Source: Blastococcus aggregatus
Lineage (GTDB): Bacteria; Actinomycetota; Actinomycetes; Mycobacteriales; Geodermatophilaceae
Direction: 5' to 3'
Assembly: GCF_900221005.1 (NCBI RefSeq)
Contig: NZ_OBQI01000004.1
Coordinates: 186,001-250,000, forward strand
DNA length: 64,000 nucleotides
Below the pieces are notes generated by a model. That model saw only the letters and a program-made list of their open reading frames with translations. It was not told where the DNA came from and searched no databases. The position numbers were made by a program, and so were the translations under genes. Position 1 is the first letter of the stretch. Each line of letters starts with the position of its first letter. Positions 19,339 to 28,730 of this stretch are shown here, piece after piece.

Positions 19339-21417
19339 GTGAGCCCGTCCGACTCGTCCGACACCACTGCGACCGATACCGGCGCGTCCGCCGCACCGGA
19401 CCCCTTCGCCCGGCCGGCCGACGTCGCGGCGCTCCCGCGCGTCGGCGCGCTCGCGCTGTCCGTGGACGGCATCCGGCTGGCGATCTCGGTCGCCACGCTG
19501 GACCCGGCGAAGAAGAAGTGGCAGTCCGCGCTGTGGGAGGTCGACCCGACCGGCGCCCGCCCCGCCCGACGGCTGACCCGCAGCGCGCCGGGCGAGTCCT
19601 CGCCGGTGTGGGCACCCGACGGTTCGCTGCTGTTCACCTCCGCCCGCCCCGATCCCACCGTGGCCGACGCCGGCGAGCCGAAGCCGTCGCTGTGGAGCCT
19701 GCCGCCCGGCGGCGGGGAGGCCCGGCCGGTGCTGAGCCGGCCCGGCGGGATCTCCGGCGTCGCGGTCGCCGCCGGCACCGGTGACGTCGTCGTCGCGGCC
19801 GCCACCCTGCCCGGCGGCGCCGAGGCCGAGGCCGACGAGGAACGCCGCAAGGCGCGGACGGACGCCGGGGTGACCGCTGTTCTGCACGAGGCCTATCCGG
19901 TCCGGCACTGGGACCACGACCTCGGCCCGGCGGCACCGCACCTCTTCTGGGCGGGCCGGGTGCCCGAGGACGATCCGGCCGGGTCGTCGGTGCTGCGCGA
20001 CCTCACGCCGGACGCCACTCCGCCGCACGGCGCCGGTGAGGAGTTCACCCTCTCCCCCGACGGCCGGCTCCTGGCCCGGTCCGAGGAGATCCCCGACGGG
20101 CCGGCCGGTCACCGCAACCGGCTGGTCGTCACCGCCACCGACGGCAGCGGCACCCGGGTGCTGGTCGACGACCCGCTGGCCGACGTGTACGCGGCGCGCT
20201 TCTCCCCCGACGGTGCGGCGCTGGTGTGCGTGCGGGAGTCCCTGTCCAGCTATGCCGAGCCGCCGGACTACACGCTGCTCGTGGTCGACGTGGCCTCGGG
20301 TACGTCGCGGGACCTGACCCCAGGGTTCGACCGGTGGCCCAGCGCGCCGCAGTTCTCGGCCGACGGCACCGGCGTCTACTTCCTGGCCGACGACGACGGC
20401 CGGCACGCCGTGTTCCGGGTGGCGGTGGACGGCGGGGAGCCGGTCCGGCTCACCGGCGACGGCGCCTACAGCGACCTGCAGGTCGCCCCGGACGGCAGCG
20501 CCCTGTACGCCCTGCGGTCCGCCTACGACTCGCCGTCGGTGCCGGTCCGCCTCGATCCGGCGGCGACCGGGCAGGAGCCGCCGGTCCTGCCGAGCCCGGG
20601 CACGATCGGCCCGCTCCCCGGCACCCTGCACGAGGTGCAGGCCACCGCCGCCGACGGCAGCCGCGTCCAGTCCTGGCTGGTCCTGCCCGAGGGGGCGTCG
20701 GCCGACTCCCCCGCGCCGCTGGTGCTCTGGATCCACGGCGGCCCGCTGATGAGCTGGAACTCCTGGTCGTGGCGCTGGTGCCCGTGGGTGCTGGCCGCCC
20801 AGGGCTACGCCGTCCTGCTGCCCAACCCGGCGCTGTCCCAGGGGTTCGGGCAGGACTTCGTGCGCCGTGGCTGGGGGGCGTGGGGCGAGGCTCCCTACAC
20901 CGATCTGATGGCCGCGGTGGACGCCGCCGAGGAGCGCCCGGACATCGACGCATCTCGGACGGCGGCCATGGGCGGCTCGTTCGGCGGCTACATGGCCAAC
21001 TGGATCGCCACGCAGACCGACCGCTTCCGGGCGATCGTCAGCCACGCCGGCCTGTGGCACATCGACTCGTTCACCTCGACCACGGATGCGGCCTACTACT
21101 GGGAGAAGGAGTGGGGCGACCCGCTGGCCGAGCCGCGCCGCTACGAGCAGAACTCCCCGCACCGCTACGCGGACGCGATCCGGACGCCGATGCTCGTCAT
21201 CCACGGCGACAAGGACTACCGCGTCCCGGTCGGCGAGGCGCTGCATCTCTGGTACGACCTGCAGAAGCGCGGCGTGCCCTCGAAGTTCCTCTACTTCCCG
21301 GACGAGAACCACTGGGTGCTGACCCCGGGGAACTCCACGGTCTGGTACGAGACGGTGCTGGCGTTCCTGGCCGAGCACGTGCGCGAGGAGCCCTGGGAGC
21401 GGCCCGCGCTGCTCTGA
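19339..21417 (+). CDS. S9-family prolyl oligopeptidase / acylaminoacyl-peptidase
   Basis: A 692-residue serine peptidase with an N-terminal beta-propeller and a C-terminal alpha/beta-hydrolase domain. The catalytic triad is visible: Ser547 in GGSFGGYM, Asp626 in GDKDYRVPVG and His658 in NHWVL. Asp626 and His658 are placed by the usual triad order. There is no signal peptide, so it is probably cytosolic and degrades or trims short peptides. GTG start after GAGAGCAGG; a possible -10, TACGGT, lies near 19299. It ends 25 bp from the convergent DUF4192 gene. Confidence 0.93.
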   Translation: MSPSDSSDTTATDTGASAAPDPFARPADVAALPRVGALALSVDGIRLAISVATLDPAKKKWQSALWEVDPTGARPARRLTRSAPGESSPVWAPDGSLLFTSARPDPTVADAGEPKPSLWSLPPGGGEARPVLSRPGGISGVAVAAGTGDVVVAAATLPGGAEAEADEERRKARTDAGVTAVLHEAYPVRHWDHDLGPAAPHLFWAGRVPEDDPAGSSVLRDLTPDATPPHGAGEEFTLSPDGRLLARSEEIPDGPAGHRNRLVVTATDGSGTRVLVDDPLADVYAARFSPDGAALVCVRESLSSYAEPPDYTLLVVDVASGTSRDLTPGFDRWPSAPQFSADGTGVYFLADDDGRHAVFRVAVDGGEPVRLTGDGAYSDLQVAPDGSALYALRSAYDSPSVPVRLDPAATGQEPPVLPSPGTIGPLPGTLHEVQATAADGSRVQSWLVLPEGASADSPAPLVLWIHGGPLMSWNSWSWRWCPWVLAAQGYAVLLPNPALSQGFGQDFVRRGWGAWGEAPYTDLMAAVDAAEERPDIDASRTAAMGGSFGGYMANWIATQTDRFRAIVSHAGLWHIDSFTSTTDAAYYWEKEWGDPLAEPRRYEQNSPHRYADAIRTPMLVIHGDKDYRVPVGEALHLWYDLQKRGVPSKFLYFPDENHWVLTPGNSTVWYETVLAFLAEHVREEPWERPALL

Positions 21418-21442
21418 GCACGGTCGGCGCCGGGCCGCCGCC

Positions 21443-22534
21443 TCAGCGGCCCGGCGCACCGGTCACGCCGGCGGCGCGACCGGCCTCCACCAGCAGCGCA
21501 CGCAGCTCCCGCGGCGCGACGCAGGCCGCCAGCGCGTCCTGCAGCAGCCCCGCGAGGGAGTTGCCCGGTTCGCTGTCCAGCGCCCGGTCCAGGGCGATGT
21601 TCGCCAGCGCGCCGTCGCCCCGCAGCCACGCGCAGACCGCTACCAGCGAGGCCGGGAAGGCGTCCAGCGGGGACGGCGCCCGCCGGGTGCACTCGGTCCA
21701 CAATGCCTCGGCCGCCGCCGCGTCCTCGCCCAGCGAGAGCAGCAGCGCCCAGTCCCGCACCTGGGGCTGCCGGAGGCTCCACGCGATCCGGGCGACCTCC
21801 TCGTCCCCCGGCCGCTCCTGGTCGCGTCCCGGACGGGAGCGCGCCACCGCCGACCTGATCCGCCGCCTGGCCGCCGACCGGGCCACCGGCCCCTCGGCTC
21901 CCACCCGAAGGACCGTGCCCTCCATCGCCGTCTGCGCCGCCTCCCCCAGCGGGGCGAGCCGCGCCGCCAGGGCATCGCGGTCGGCCGCCACCACGGTGCC
22001 CGAGGCGACGGCCACGGCCGCCAGTTCGCCGACCTCGTCGGGCAGCGGGGTGCCCCCACCGGGAGCGCAGCACGCGCCGGGACAGTCGAAGTCCCACCAC
22101 CGGCCATCGCGTACCAGCACCGCCTGTTCCAGCGGGATCCCCACGGCGTCCAGTGCCAGCACGAGCTCGTGCACCAGCGGGCGGTGCGGCAGGCCGACGT
22201 CGCTCTCGTCGGGCACCTCGGAGACGACGAACGCCAGCGCGGCGCGCGGACCGTCCGTGGCCAGGTAGCACGCGAGCATCGACGCCAGCGCGCCGTCGTG
22301 CTCGGCAGGCGGGAGGTCGGCCCGCGCGGTCAGCCCGACCCGGTACCCGGACTCCCCGGCGAGGGCGACCAGCACCACCGACTCCCGCGGGTGGTAGCCG
22401 AGCAGCTGCGGCAACCCCGCGGCGAGCTCGCCGGCGTCGCCGATGCGGACGGTGACCGGAGGCGGCGGACCCCAGGAGCCCGGAGCCGCGGACGGGGGGA
22501 AGGGGGCCGGGTCTGCCGGGCCGGGGAGAGGCAT
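21443..22534 (-). CDS. DUF4192 domain protein
   Basis: A 363-residue actinobacterial protein of the DUF4192 family, with the usual opening VRIGDAGELAAGLPQLLGYHPRESVVLVAL and a C-terminal helical half (ALANIALDRALDSEPGNSLAGLL). No function is established for the family, and no catalytic motif is obvious. The ATG at 22534 is chosen; the frame also offers a start at 22573. It is downstream of a lipoprotein gene and separated from it by a hairpin. Confidence 0.85.
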   Translation of the reverse strand: MPLPGPADPAPFPPSAAPGSWGPPPPVTVRIGDAGELAAGLPQLLGYHPRESVVLVALAGESGYRVGLTARADLPPAEHDGALASMLACYLATDGPRAALAFVVSEVPDESDVGLPHRPLVHELVLALDAVGIPLEQAVLVRDGRWWDFDCPGACCAPGGGTPLPDEVGELAAVAVASGTVVAADRDALAARLAPLGEAAQTAMEGTVLRVGAEGPVARSAARRRIRSAVARSRPGRDQERPGDEEVARIAWSLRQPQVRDWALLLSLGEDAAAAEALWTECTRRAPSPLDAFPASLVAVCAWLRGDGALANIALDRALDSEPGNSLAGLLQDALAACVAPRELRALLVEAGRAAGVTGAPGR

Positions 22535-22587
22535 GCCCCGACCCTGGATCCCGGGGCACCGCCGCGGACCCACCCGCGGGGATCTGT

Positions 22588-22622
22588 GGACCGGCGCCCG
22601 TCCTGTGGACGGGCGCCGGTCC
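22588..22622 (-). terminator. Hairpin between the lipoprotein and DUF4192 genes
   Basis: A perfect 16-bp stem (22588-22603 with 22607-22622, arm GGACCGGCGCCCGTCC) with a three-base loop. It begins 7 bp after the lipoprotein stop on the minus strand. There is no clear U tract, so termination efficiency is uncertain. Confidence 0.7.
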
Positions 22623-22629
22623 GGACGGC

Positions 22630-23394
22630 TCAGTCCAGCGCGTCGGCCTGCGCCTGGTACGCCTGCTCGAGCAGGGCCGTGAACGCCGCCCCGTCGAGCG
22701 GCGGAACGGCGGCTCCCGTCGGGTCCACCGCCAGCGAGGTGAGGACGATCAGCCGGTCGCCGTCCTCCACGGCGCCCAGCAGCGCCGGCACGGACAGCTC
22801 CGTGCCGTCCGGCATCGCCACCACCGTGGTGTAGCGGAGCGCGGCCGCGCCGTCGCCGAGGTCGGCGACGGGCAGGTTCTCGAACAGCACCCTGGCCGAG
22901 CCGATGTCCGGCGAGCTGATCTGCGCCTCGGGGCAGCGCTCCGCGGCCTCGGCGAGCGCCTCGACCGTCCCCTCGGTCGGACCGCCGCGGACCAGCATCT
23001 CCACGACCACCGTGGTGCCCTCGGTGGCGCTGACCGCGGCGATGTCGTCGAAGTCGTCGAGGTCGGGCTGCGTGCCCTGCACGGCGCTGTTGCAGGCCTC
23101 CGGCGTCACCTGCACGTCGCTGAACGAGGCCGCCAGGCCAGCACCCTGCTCGAGCTCCTCGGGCGAGACCGCCGCCACGACGGCGTCCGGGCCGAAGGCG
23201 TCGGCGGGCAGCAGGCCGGAGGCGAGGTCGACCTCGGCCTCCTCCTTCGACGAGGCCTCCGCCGCCTTGCCCTCGGAGTCGGCCCGCGGCTCGGCCTCAC
23301 CGTCGTCCCCGCCGCACCCGGTGAGGACGGCGGTGGACAGCAGGCCGGCGGCCAGGAGGCCACGCAGACGGAACGAGCGGCGGGTGATCGACAT
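22630..23394 (-). CDS. Secreted lipoprotein of unknown function
   Basis: A 254-residue exported lipoprotein. The twin-Arg-containing N-terminus and hydrophobic stretch end in the lipobox LTGC near residue 27. An acidic, low-complexity linker (EAEPRADSEGKAAEASSKEEAE) leads into a globular domain from about residue 55. Two Cys in that domain (EACNSA and ERCPEA) could form a disulfide, as in PknH-type sensor domains; that resemblance is weak. No neighbour suggests a pathway. Confidence 0.8.
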   Translation of the reverse strand: MSITRRSFRLRGLLAAGLLSTAVLTGCGGDDGEAEPRADSEGKAAEASSKEEAEVDLASGLLPADAFGPDAVVAAVSPEELEQGAGLAASFSDVQVTPEACNSAVQGTQPDLDDFDDIAAVSATEGTTVVVEMLVRGGPTEGTVEALAEAAERCPEAQISSPDIGSARVLFENLPVADLGDGAAALRYTTVVAMPDGTELSVPALLGAVEDGDRLIVLTSLAVDPTGAAVPPLDGAAFTALLEQAYQAQADALD

Positions 23395-23455
23395 CCGCTG
23401 ACCGTAACCGGCCGCGCCGACCGGGCACCCGTCCGGACCGGAGAGGGTGCGCCCC

Positions 23456-23749
23456 TCAGGCGCGGTACTGGACGGCGGCCCGGGAGTGCAGGATCGGGCG
23501 GACGAACTCGGCGATGACCGACAGGTGCACCGGGTCCTGGGCATAGCGGTAGAACGCCTCGGCGTCGGGGAAGTCGGCGATCAGCACCGCGGAGGCGTTG
23601 CCCTCGGTCAGACCGGCGTCCTCCGCGACGACCAGGTAGCTCATCCCACCGACCTCGTGCCGCAGGCCGCGGAGCGCCTCGATCGTGGCGGCGATCTGCT
23701 CCCGGGAGGCCGTCGGTGCCCACGTGAAGGTGACGACGTGACGGATCAT
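23456..23749 (-). CDS. Dabb (stress-responsive alpha/beta barrel) domain protein
   Basis: A 97-residue protein matching the Dabb family: MIRHVVTFTWAP at the start, then the central LRGLRHEVGGMSYLV and FPDAEAFYRYAQDPVH. The fold is a dimeric ferredoxin-like barrel found in small stress proteins and some polyketide-related cyclases. The function here is unknown. The ATG at 23749 gives the standard family N-terminus. Confidence 0.85.
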   Translation of the reverse strand: MIRHVVTFTWAPTASREQIAATIEALRGLRHEVGGMSYLVVAEDAGLTEGNASAVLIADFPDAEAFYRYAQDPVHLSVIAEFVRPILHSRAAVQYRA

Positions 23750-23831
23750 GGCCTCCACCATCCCAGGTCCGCGCGCCACCCGGACGGGGGTCCGGACGCG
23801 GCTGGTGGCGGGATGCGCCGGGTGGCCTCGT

Positions 23832-23837
23832 TAGAGT
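23832..23837 (+). promoter_or_regulatory. -10 element before the glycosyltransferase operon
   Basis: TAGAGT fits TANNNT and ends 8 bp before the ATG at 23846. No ribosome binding site is seen, which suggests a leaderless or nearly leaderless mRNA for the five-gene operon. Confidence 0.45.
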
Positions 23838-23845
23838 CCCCGACC

Positions 23846-25099
23846 ATGGGACGGTCGTTGCGCATTGCACTGCTGTCCTACCGCAGCAAGCCGCACGGCG
23901 GCGGCCAGGGCGTCTACGTCCGGGCGCTCTCCCGCGAACTGACCGAACTGGGTCACCGCGTCGAGGTGTTCAGCGGCCAGCCCTACCCCGTGCTGGACGA
24001 CGGCGTGCCGCTCACGAAGCTGCCCAGCCTCGACCTCTACCGCGAGCCCGACCCCTTCCGGATGCCCCGCCCGTCGGAGTTCCGCGACTGGATCGACGTC
24101 TCCGAATGGGCCACCATGTGCGCCGCCGGCTTCCCCGAGCCGCTCACCTTCACGCTGCGCGCCGCCCGCCACCTGCTCCCCCGCGCCGGCGAGTTCGACG
24201 TCGTCCACGACAACCAGTCGCTCGGGTACGGGCTGCTGCGGCTGACGCGGGCCGGGCTGCCCACCGTCGCGACCGTGCACCACCCGATCGCGATCGACCG
24301 CGAGCTCGAGCTCGCCGCCGCCCCGTCGCTGTACAAGAAGCTGACGCTGCGGCGCTGGTACGCCTTCACCCGCATGCAGGCGAAGGTGGTGCAGCGGCTC
24401 GACGCGGTCACGACCGTGTCCGAGACCTCGCGGGTCGACATCGAGAAGCACATGGGGCTGCCCGCCTCGCGCGTCGACCTCATCCCCAACGGCATCGACC
24501 CCGGCACGTTCTCGCCCCCGCCCGAGGGGCAGCGCCGCGACACCGACTCGATCCTCGTCGTCACCAGCGCCGACGTGCCGCTCAAGGGCCTGGTGCACCT
24601 GCTCGAGGCGCTGGCCAAGCTGCGCACGGAGCGGCCGGTGACGCTCACCGTCGTCGGCAGCGCCCGCCCGGGCGGCCCGGCCGAGACGACGCGCGACCGG
24701 CTGGGCCTGCAGGACGCCGTCCGCTTCACCGGACCGGTGCCGGAGCGCGAGCTCATCGAGCTCATGCAGCGGGCGACCGTCGTGGCGATCCCCTCCCTCT
24801 ACGAGGGCTTCTCGCTGCCCGCGATCGAGGCCATGGCCTGCGGCGCGCCGCTGGTCACCACCGACGCCGGCGCGCTGCCCGAGGTCGTCGGCACCCGTGC
24901 CGGGCTCCGGGTGAAGGCCGGTGACGTCGGCGAGCTCACCGCGGCGCTGAAGCTGGTGCTCGAGTCGCCGTCGCTGGGCGACCAGCTGGGTCGCGCCGGC
25001 CGGCGCCGGGTCCTGGACAACTACACCTGGCGGGCCACCGCCGAGCGCACCGCCGACTGGTACGCGCAGACCCTGGAACGGAAGGGACGTCCTTGCTGA
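23846..25099 (+). CDS. Family 4 glycosyltransferase (GT-B)
   Basis: A 417-residue GT-B enzyme. The N-terminal half opens with LRIALLSYRSKPHGGGQGVYVRALSRELTELGH. The C-terminal half has the donor-site EX7E motif in YEGFSLPAIEAMACG (about residues 315-330). It transfers a sugar from a nucleotide donor, acting at the cytosol or inner membrane face. It is the first gene of a five-gene coupled operon; the next gene starts 7 bp before its stop. Acceptor and sugar are unknown. Confidence 0.9.
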   Translation: MGRSLRIALLSYRSKPHGGGQGVYVRALSRELTELGHRVEVFSGQPYPVLDDGVPLTKLPSLDLYREPDPFRMPRPSEFRDWIDVSEWATMCAAGFPEPLTFTLRAARHLLPRAGEFDVVHDNQSLGYGLLRLTRAGLPTVATVHHPIAIDRELELAAAPSLYKKLTLRRWYAFTRMQAKVVQRLDAVTTVSETSRVDIEKHMGLPASRVDLIPNGIDPGTFSPPPEGQRRDTDSILVVTSADVPLKGLVHLLEALAKLRTERPVTLTVVGSARPGGPAETTRDRLGLQDAVRFTGPVPERELIELMQRATVVAIPSLYEGFSLPAIEAMACGAPLVTTDAGALPEVVGTRAGLRVKAGDVGELTAALKLVLESPSLGDQLGRAGRRRVLDNYTWRATAERTADWYAQTLERKGRPC

Positions 25100-25872
25100 C
25101 CGTCGACTACGACCTGCTCGACCTGCGGCCGGGGATGCGCGTCCTCGACCTCGGCTGCGGCGAGGGCCGGCACGCCTTCGAGGCCTACCGGCGGGGTGCC
25201 GACGTCGTCGCCGTCGACTGGGGCGTCTCCGAGGTGGAGACCACCAAGCGGTGGCTCGGCGCCATCGGCGAGGCCGGCGAGGCGGGCCTGCGCCCCGATG
25301 GCACGCCGGCGCGCTTCGAGGTGGTCCGCGGCGACCTGCTGCACCTGCCCGTCCCCGACGGCAGCGTCGACCGGGTGATGGCCTCGGAGGTGCTCGAGCA
25401 CATCCCGGACGACGTCACCGCGATGGCCGAGATCTTCCGCGTGCTCAAGCCAGGTGGCCGCATGGTCATCACCGTGCCGCGCTACGGCCCGGAGCGGATC
25501 TGCTGGGCGCTGTCCGACGAGTACCACGCCAACGAGGGCGGGCACATCCGCATCTACCGCCGCAGCCAGCTGCGCGAGCGGCTCGCCTCGGTCGGGCTCG
25601 TCCCCGGCGCGACGCACCACGCGCACGCCCTGCACGCGCCCTTCTGGTGGCTGAAGTGCGCGGTCGGCGTGGAGAAGGAGGACAACGTCGCGGTCCGCGG
25701 CTACCACAAGCTGCTGGTCTGGGACCTCATGCACCGGCCGTGGCTGACCCGCACCGCGGAGAAGGTGCTGGACCCGGTGTTCGGCAAGAGCCTCGCGATC
25801 TACGCCGACAAGCCCCTGACGGCCGTCGGCTCCGCACCGGTCGAGGCGGAGCGGGCCCTTGCCGTCGGCTGA
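25093..25872 (+). CDS. Class I SAM-dependent methyltransferase
   Basis: A 259-residue methyltransferase with motif I VLDLGCGEGRHAFE near residues 17-30, acidic loop VAVDWG, and motif IV/post-I region VDRVMASEVLEHIPDD. The TTG at 25093 overlaps the previous stop and leaves a short N-terminus (MLTVDYDLLDL) that still covers the fold. It could methylate a sugar, lipid or glycan end made by its operon partners; that role is an inference. Its stop lies 14 bp inside the next gene. Confidence 0.88.
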   Translation: MLTVDYDLLDLRPGMRVLDLGCGEGRHAFEAYRRGADVVAVDWGVSEVETTKRWLGAIGEAGEAGLRPDGTPARFEVVRGDLLHLPVPDGSVDRVMASEVLEHIPDDVTAMAEIFRVLKPGGRMVITVPRYGPERICWALSDEYHANEGGHIRIYRRSQLRERLASVGLVPGATHHAHALHAPFWWLKCAVGVEKEDNVAVRGYHKLLVWDLMHRPWLTRTAEKVLDPVFGKSLAIYADKPLTAVGSAPVEAERALAVG

Positions 25873-26971
25873 CGGTGCCCGGTTGCTGCCCGAGCTACCG
25901 GGGATCCTGACCGGCGACCAGGTGCGGACGACGGTCGCCTGGATCGCCGGTGAGCAGGCCGCCGACGGCGCTCTCCCCTGGTTCCGTGGTGGACAGCTCG
26001 ACCCGTGGGACTCCGTCGAGGCCGCCATGGCCCTCGACATCGGCGGCGAGCACGACCGCGCCGCCGCGGCCTACCGCTGGCTCGCCCGTCGGCAGCGCCC
26101 CGACGGCTCGTGGGCCGCGGAGTACCGCGACGGCGCCGAGGTCTCGGCGGACGTGGAGAGCAACCACGCCGGCTACCTCGCCGTCGGTCTGTGGCACCGC
26201 TGGCTGATCACCGCCGACGAGCAGCTCGTCACCGAGCTCTGGCCGACGGTGCGCCGCGGGCTGGACCTGGTGGTCGCCATGCAGCTGGACGGCGGGGCGA
26301 TCGGCTGGGCGCTGCGTCCCGACCGCACCCCCGACCCGCTGGCGCTGCTCACCGGCAACGCCAGCCTGTTCCAGGCGCTGCGCTGCGGGATCGCGCTGGC
26401 CGGGCTGGTCGGCGAGCCGCAGCCGGACTGGGAGCTGGCGGTCGCCGACCTCGGCACCGCGCTGCGCACCCGGCCCGACGCCTTCGCCGACCGGTCGCGC
26501 TACTCGATGGACTGGTACTACCCGGTGCTGGGCGGCGCGGTCACCGGCGAGCAGGCCCGCGACCTGCTCGCCACCGGCTGGGACACCTTCGTCGTCCCGG
26601 GGCTGGGCGCGCGGTGCGTCTCGGACCGGCCGTGGGTGACCGGGGCCGAGACCTGCGAGCTGGCCCTCGCGCTGATCGTCGCCGGGCAGCGGGACGCCGC
26701 CCTCGAGCAGGTCGCCGCGATGCAGCACCTGCGCGACGACGACGGTTCGTACTGGACCGGCCTCGTCTACGCCGACGAGGCCCGCTGGCCGATCGAGCGG
26801 ACCACGTGGACCGCCGCCGCCGTGCTGCTGGCCGCGGACGCGCTCTCCGGCGCCACGCCGGCGTCCGGTCTCTTCGCCGCCCCCGCGGCGCTGCCCGCGG
26901 CCGGCACCACCGACGACGGCGCGCGCACCGTGGATTGGCTCCCGGGGGGTGCGGGCACGGTCACCCCGTGA
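25859..26971 (+). CDS. Alpha/alpha-toroid enzyme, prenyltransferase/squalene-cyclase-like
   Basis: A 370-residue helical protein. Repeats of the QxxxGxW (QW) kind are visible, the clearest being RQRPDGSW near residue 80, with related MQLDGGAIGW and DDDGSYW. This suggests an alpha/alpha barrel like terpene cyclases and prenyltransferase beta-subunits. The catalytic DxDD of squalene-hopene cyclases is absent. A glycoside-hydrolase-like (alpha/alpha)6 barrel is the main alternative, given the sugar enzymes around it. TTG start at 25859, overlapping the methyltransferase. The actual reaction is unknown. Confidence 0.7.
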   Translation: MPSADGARLLPELPGILTGDQVRTTVAWIAGEQAADGALPWFRGGQLDPWDSVEAAMALDIGGEHDRAAAAYRWLARRQRPDGSWAAEYRDGAEVSADVESNHAGYLAVGLWHRWLITADEQLVTELWPTVRRGLDLVVAMQLDGGAIGWALRPDRTPDPLALLTGNASLFQALRCGIALAGLVGEPQPDWELAVADLGTALRTRPDAFADRSRYSMDWYYPVLGGAVTGEQARDLLATGWDTFVVPGLGARCVSDRPWVTGAETCELALALIVAGQRDAALEQVAAMQHLRDDDGSYWTGLVYADEARWPIERTTWTAAAVLLAADALSGATPASGLFAAPAALPAAGTTDDGARTVDWLPGGAGTVTP

Positions 26972-27834
26972 CCGCATCCCACCGCGCCTCTCCCACCGCG
27001 GACGTCACCGTGGTGGTCGCCAGCCAGAACCGCCGCGAGGACCTCCTGGTCACCCTGCCCCGTCACGAGGCGCCGGTGATCCTCGTCGACAACGGCTCCA
27101 CCGACGGGACGGTCGAGGCGGTGCTGGCCGCGCACCCCGCCGTGACCGTGATTCCACTGGACCGCAACCTGGGAGCCCGCGCCCGCACCCTGGGCGCGGC
27201 GCAGGCCGGGACGCCGTTCGTCGCGTTCGCGGACGACGACTCCTGGTGGGCTCCCGGGGATCTCGCCCGCGCGGTGGACATCATGCGGGCACATCCGCGG
27301 CTCGCCATCCTCAACGCCCGAATCCTGGTCGGCCCGGAGGAACGGCTGGACCCGGTGTGCGCCGAGCTGGCACGGAGCCCGCTGTGCGGTGAGGGGCTGC
27401 CCGGGCCGGCGCTGCTCGGGTTCGTGGCGTGCGCCGCCCTGGTGCGCCGGGAGGCGTTCGAGGCGGTCGGCGGGTTCGACCCCGTCGTCCGCTTCCCCGG
27501 CGAGGAGGAGCGGCTGGCCCTCGACCTCGCGACCGCGGGCTGGTCGATGGCCTACGTCGACGAGGTGACCATCCACCACCACCCCTCTCCGCGGCGCGAC
27601 GCCCCCGGCCGCCGGCAGGCCGGGATCTGGCGCAGCCGGCTGCTGACCGCCGCGATGCGGCTGCCGGCTCCGGAGGTCGCCGGGTTGCTCCTCGACGCCG
27701 TGCGAGCCGGCCGACCCGGCCTGACCGGACTGGCCCGGGCGCTGCCCGACGTGCCGGCCGCGCTGCGCCGCCGGCGCCCCGTGCCGCCCCGGGTGCGGGC
27801 CGACCTGCGGCTGCTCGCCGGGGAGGCGGGATGA
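26968..27834 (+). CDS. Family 2 glycosyltransferase (GT-A), first of a tandem pair
   Basis: A 288-residue GT-A enzyme with the nucleotide-sugar motif VDNGSTDGT, the metal-binding FADDDSWW and the acceptor-side PGEEERLALDLA. The HHHPSP segment near residue 205 is shared in position with its neighbour. It lacks a transmembrane segment. The GTG start overlaps the toroid gene by 4 bp (GTGA), and its stop overlaps the next start by 4 bp. The paired genes look like an old tandem duplication. Confidence 0.88.
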   Translation: MTASHRASPTADVTVVVASQNRREDLLVTLPRHEAPVILVDNGSTDGTVEAVLAAHPAVTVIPLDRNLGARARTLGAAQAGTPFVAFADDDSWWAPGDLARAVDIMRAHPRLAILNARILVGPEERLDPVCAELARSPLCGEGLPGPALLGFVACAALVRREAFEAVGGFDPVVRFPGEEERLALDLATAGWSMAYVDEVTIHHHPSPRRDAPGRRQAGIWRSRLLTAAMRLPAPEVAGLLLDAVRAGRPGLTGLARALPDVPAALRRRRPVPPRVRADLRLLAGEAG

Positions 27835-28730
27835 GCGCCGACCCCCGGATCGCCGTCGTCGTCATCACCCACCAGCGACGGGACGAGCTGCTACTGGCGC
27901 TGGACCGGCTGCTCGCGCTGCCCGAGGAGCCGCACGTGGTGGTGGTGGACAACGGTTCCACCGACGGGACGGCCGCCGCGGTGCGGCAGCTGTTCCCGGC
28001 GGTCGAGCTGATCGCCAGCCCGGTGAACCTCGGCGCGGTGGGACGCAACCTCGGCGTCGCCCGGCTGGACACCCCGTACGTGGCGTTCTGCGACGACGAC
28101 ACCTGGTGGGAGCCGGGCTCGCTGCGCACGGCCGCCGACACCCTGGCGGCCCACCCGCGGCTCGCCGTCGTCACGGCCCGGATCCTGGTGGAGCCCGATG
28201 GCTCCGAGGACCCGATCGTGCCCGAGCTCCGCGACTCCCCCGTGCGCGGCGCCGACTGGCTGCCCGGCCCGGCGCTGGGCTCCTTCCTGGCCGGGGCCTC
28301 GGTAGTCCGCCGGGCGGCGTTCGAGGGGGTCGGCGGGTTCTCCGAGCGGCTGTGGCTCGGCGGCGAGGAGGAGCTCATGGCCGGCGACCTCGCCTCCCGC
28401 GGCTGGGAGCTCTGCTACCTCCCTGCCCTCACCGTGCACCACCACGCCAGCCGCGCACGCGATCCGCATCGGCGGCGCCGCGACGGCATCCGCAACACCC
28501 TGTGGACGACGTGGCTGCGCCGCCCCATCCGTCCGGCGCTCCGCCGCACCCTGCACCTGCTGCGCACCGTTCCCCGCGACCGGATCACCGCGCTGGGCCT
28601 GCTCGACGCGGTGCGCGGAGCGCCCTGGGTGCTGCGCGACCGCCGGGTGCTGCCCCCGCACGCGGAGGCCCGCTTCGCCGCGCTGGACGCAGTGCAGCGC
28701 CACTCCACCGCCCGCCGCTACGTGAGCTGA
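27831..28730 (+). CDS. Family 2 glycosyltransferase (GT-A), second of a tandem pair
   Basis: A 299-residue paralogue of the previous gene with the same motifs in the same order: VVDNGSTDGT, FCDDDTWW and LGGEEELMAGDLA, then VHHHASRARDPHRRRRDGI. It is the last gene of the five-gene operon, starting with ATG inside the previous stop (ATGA). Its 3' end overlaps the convergent ECF sigma factor gene by 13 bp. Sugar and acceptor are unknown. Confidence 0.88.
   Translation: MSADPRIAVVVITHQRRDELLLALDRLLALPEEPHVVVVDNGSTDGTAAAVRQLFPAVELIASPVNLGAVGRNLGVARLDTPYVAFCDDDTWWEPGSLRTAADTLAAHPRLAVVTARILVEPDGSEDPIVPELRDSPVRGADWLPGPALGSFLAGASVVRRAAFEGVGGFSERLWLGGEEELMAGDLASRGWELCYLPALTVHHHASRARDPHRRRRDGIRNTLWTTWLRRPIRPALRRTLHLLRTVPRDRITALGLLDAVRGAPWVLRDRRVLPPHAEARFAALDAVQRHSTARRYVS

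Noticed and set aside
17170..21459. AcuC extended to about 1429 residues upstream
   Set aside because: The added part is antisense to ideR and the S9 peptidase and has no domain. The family N-terminus begins at the ATG at 18351.
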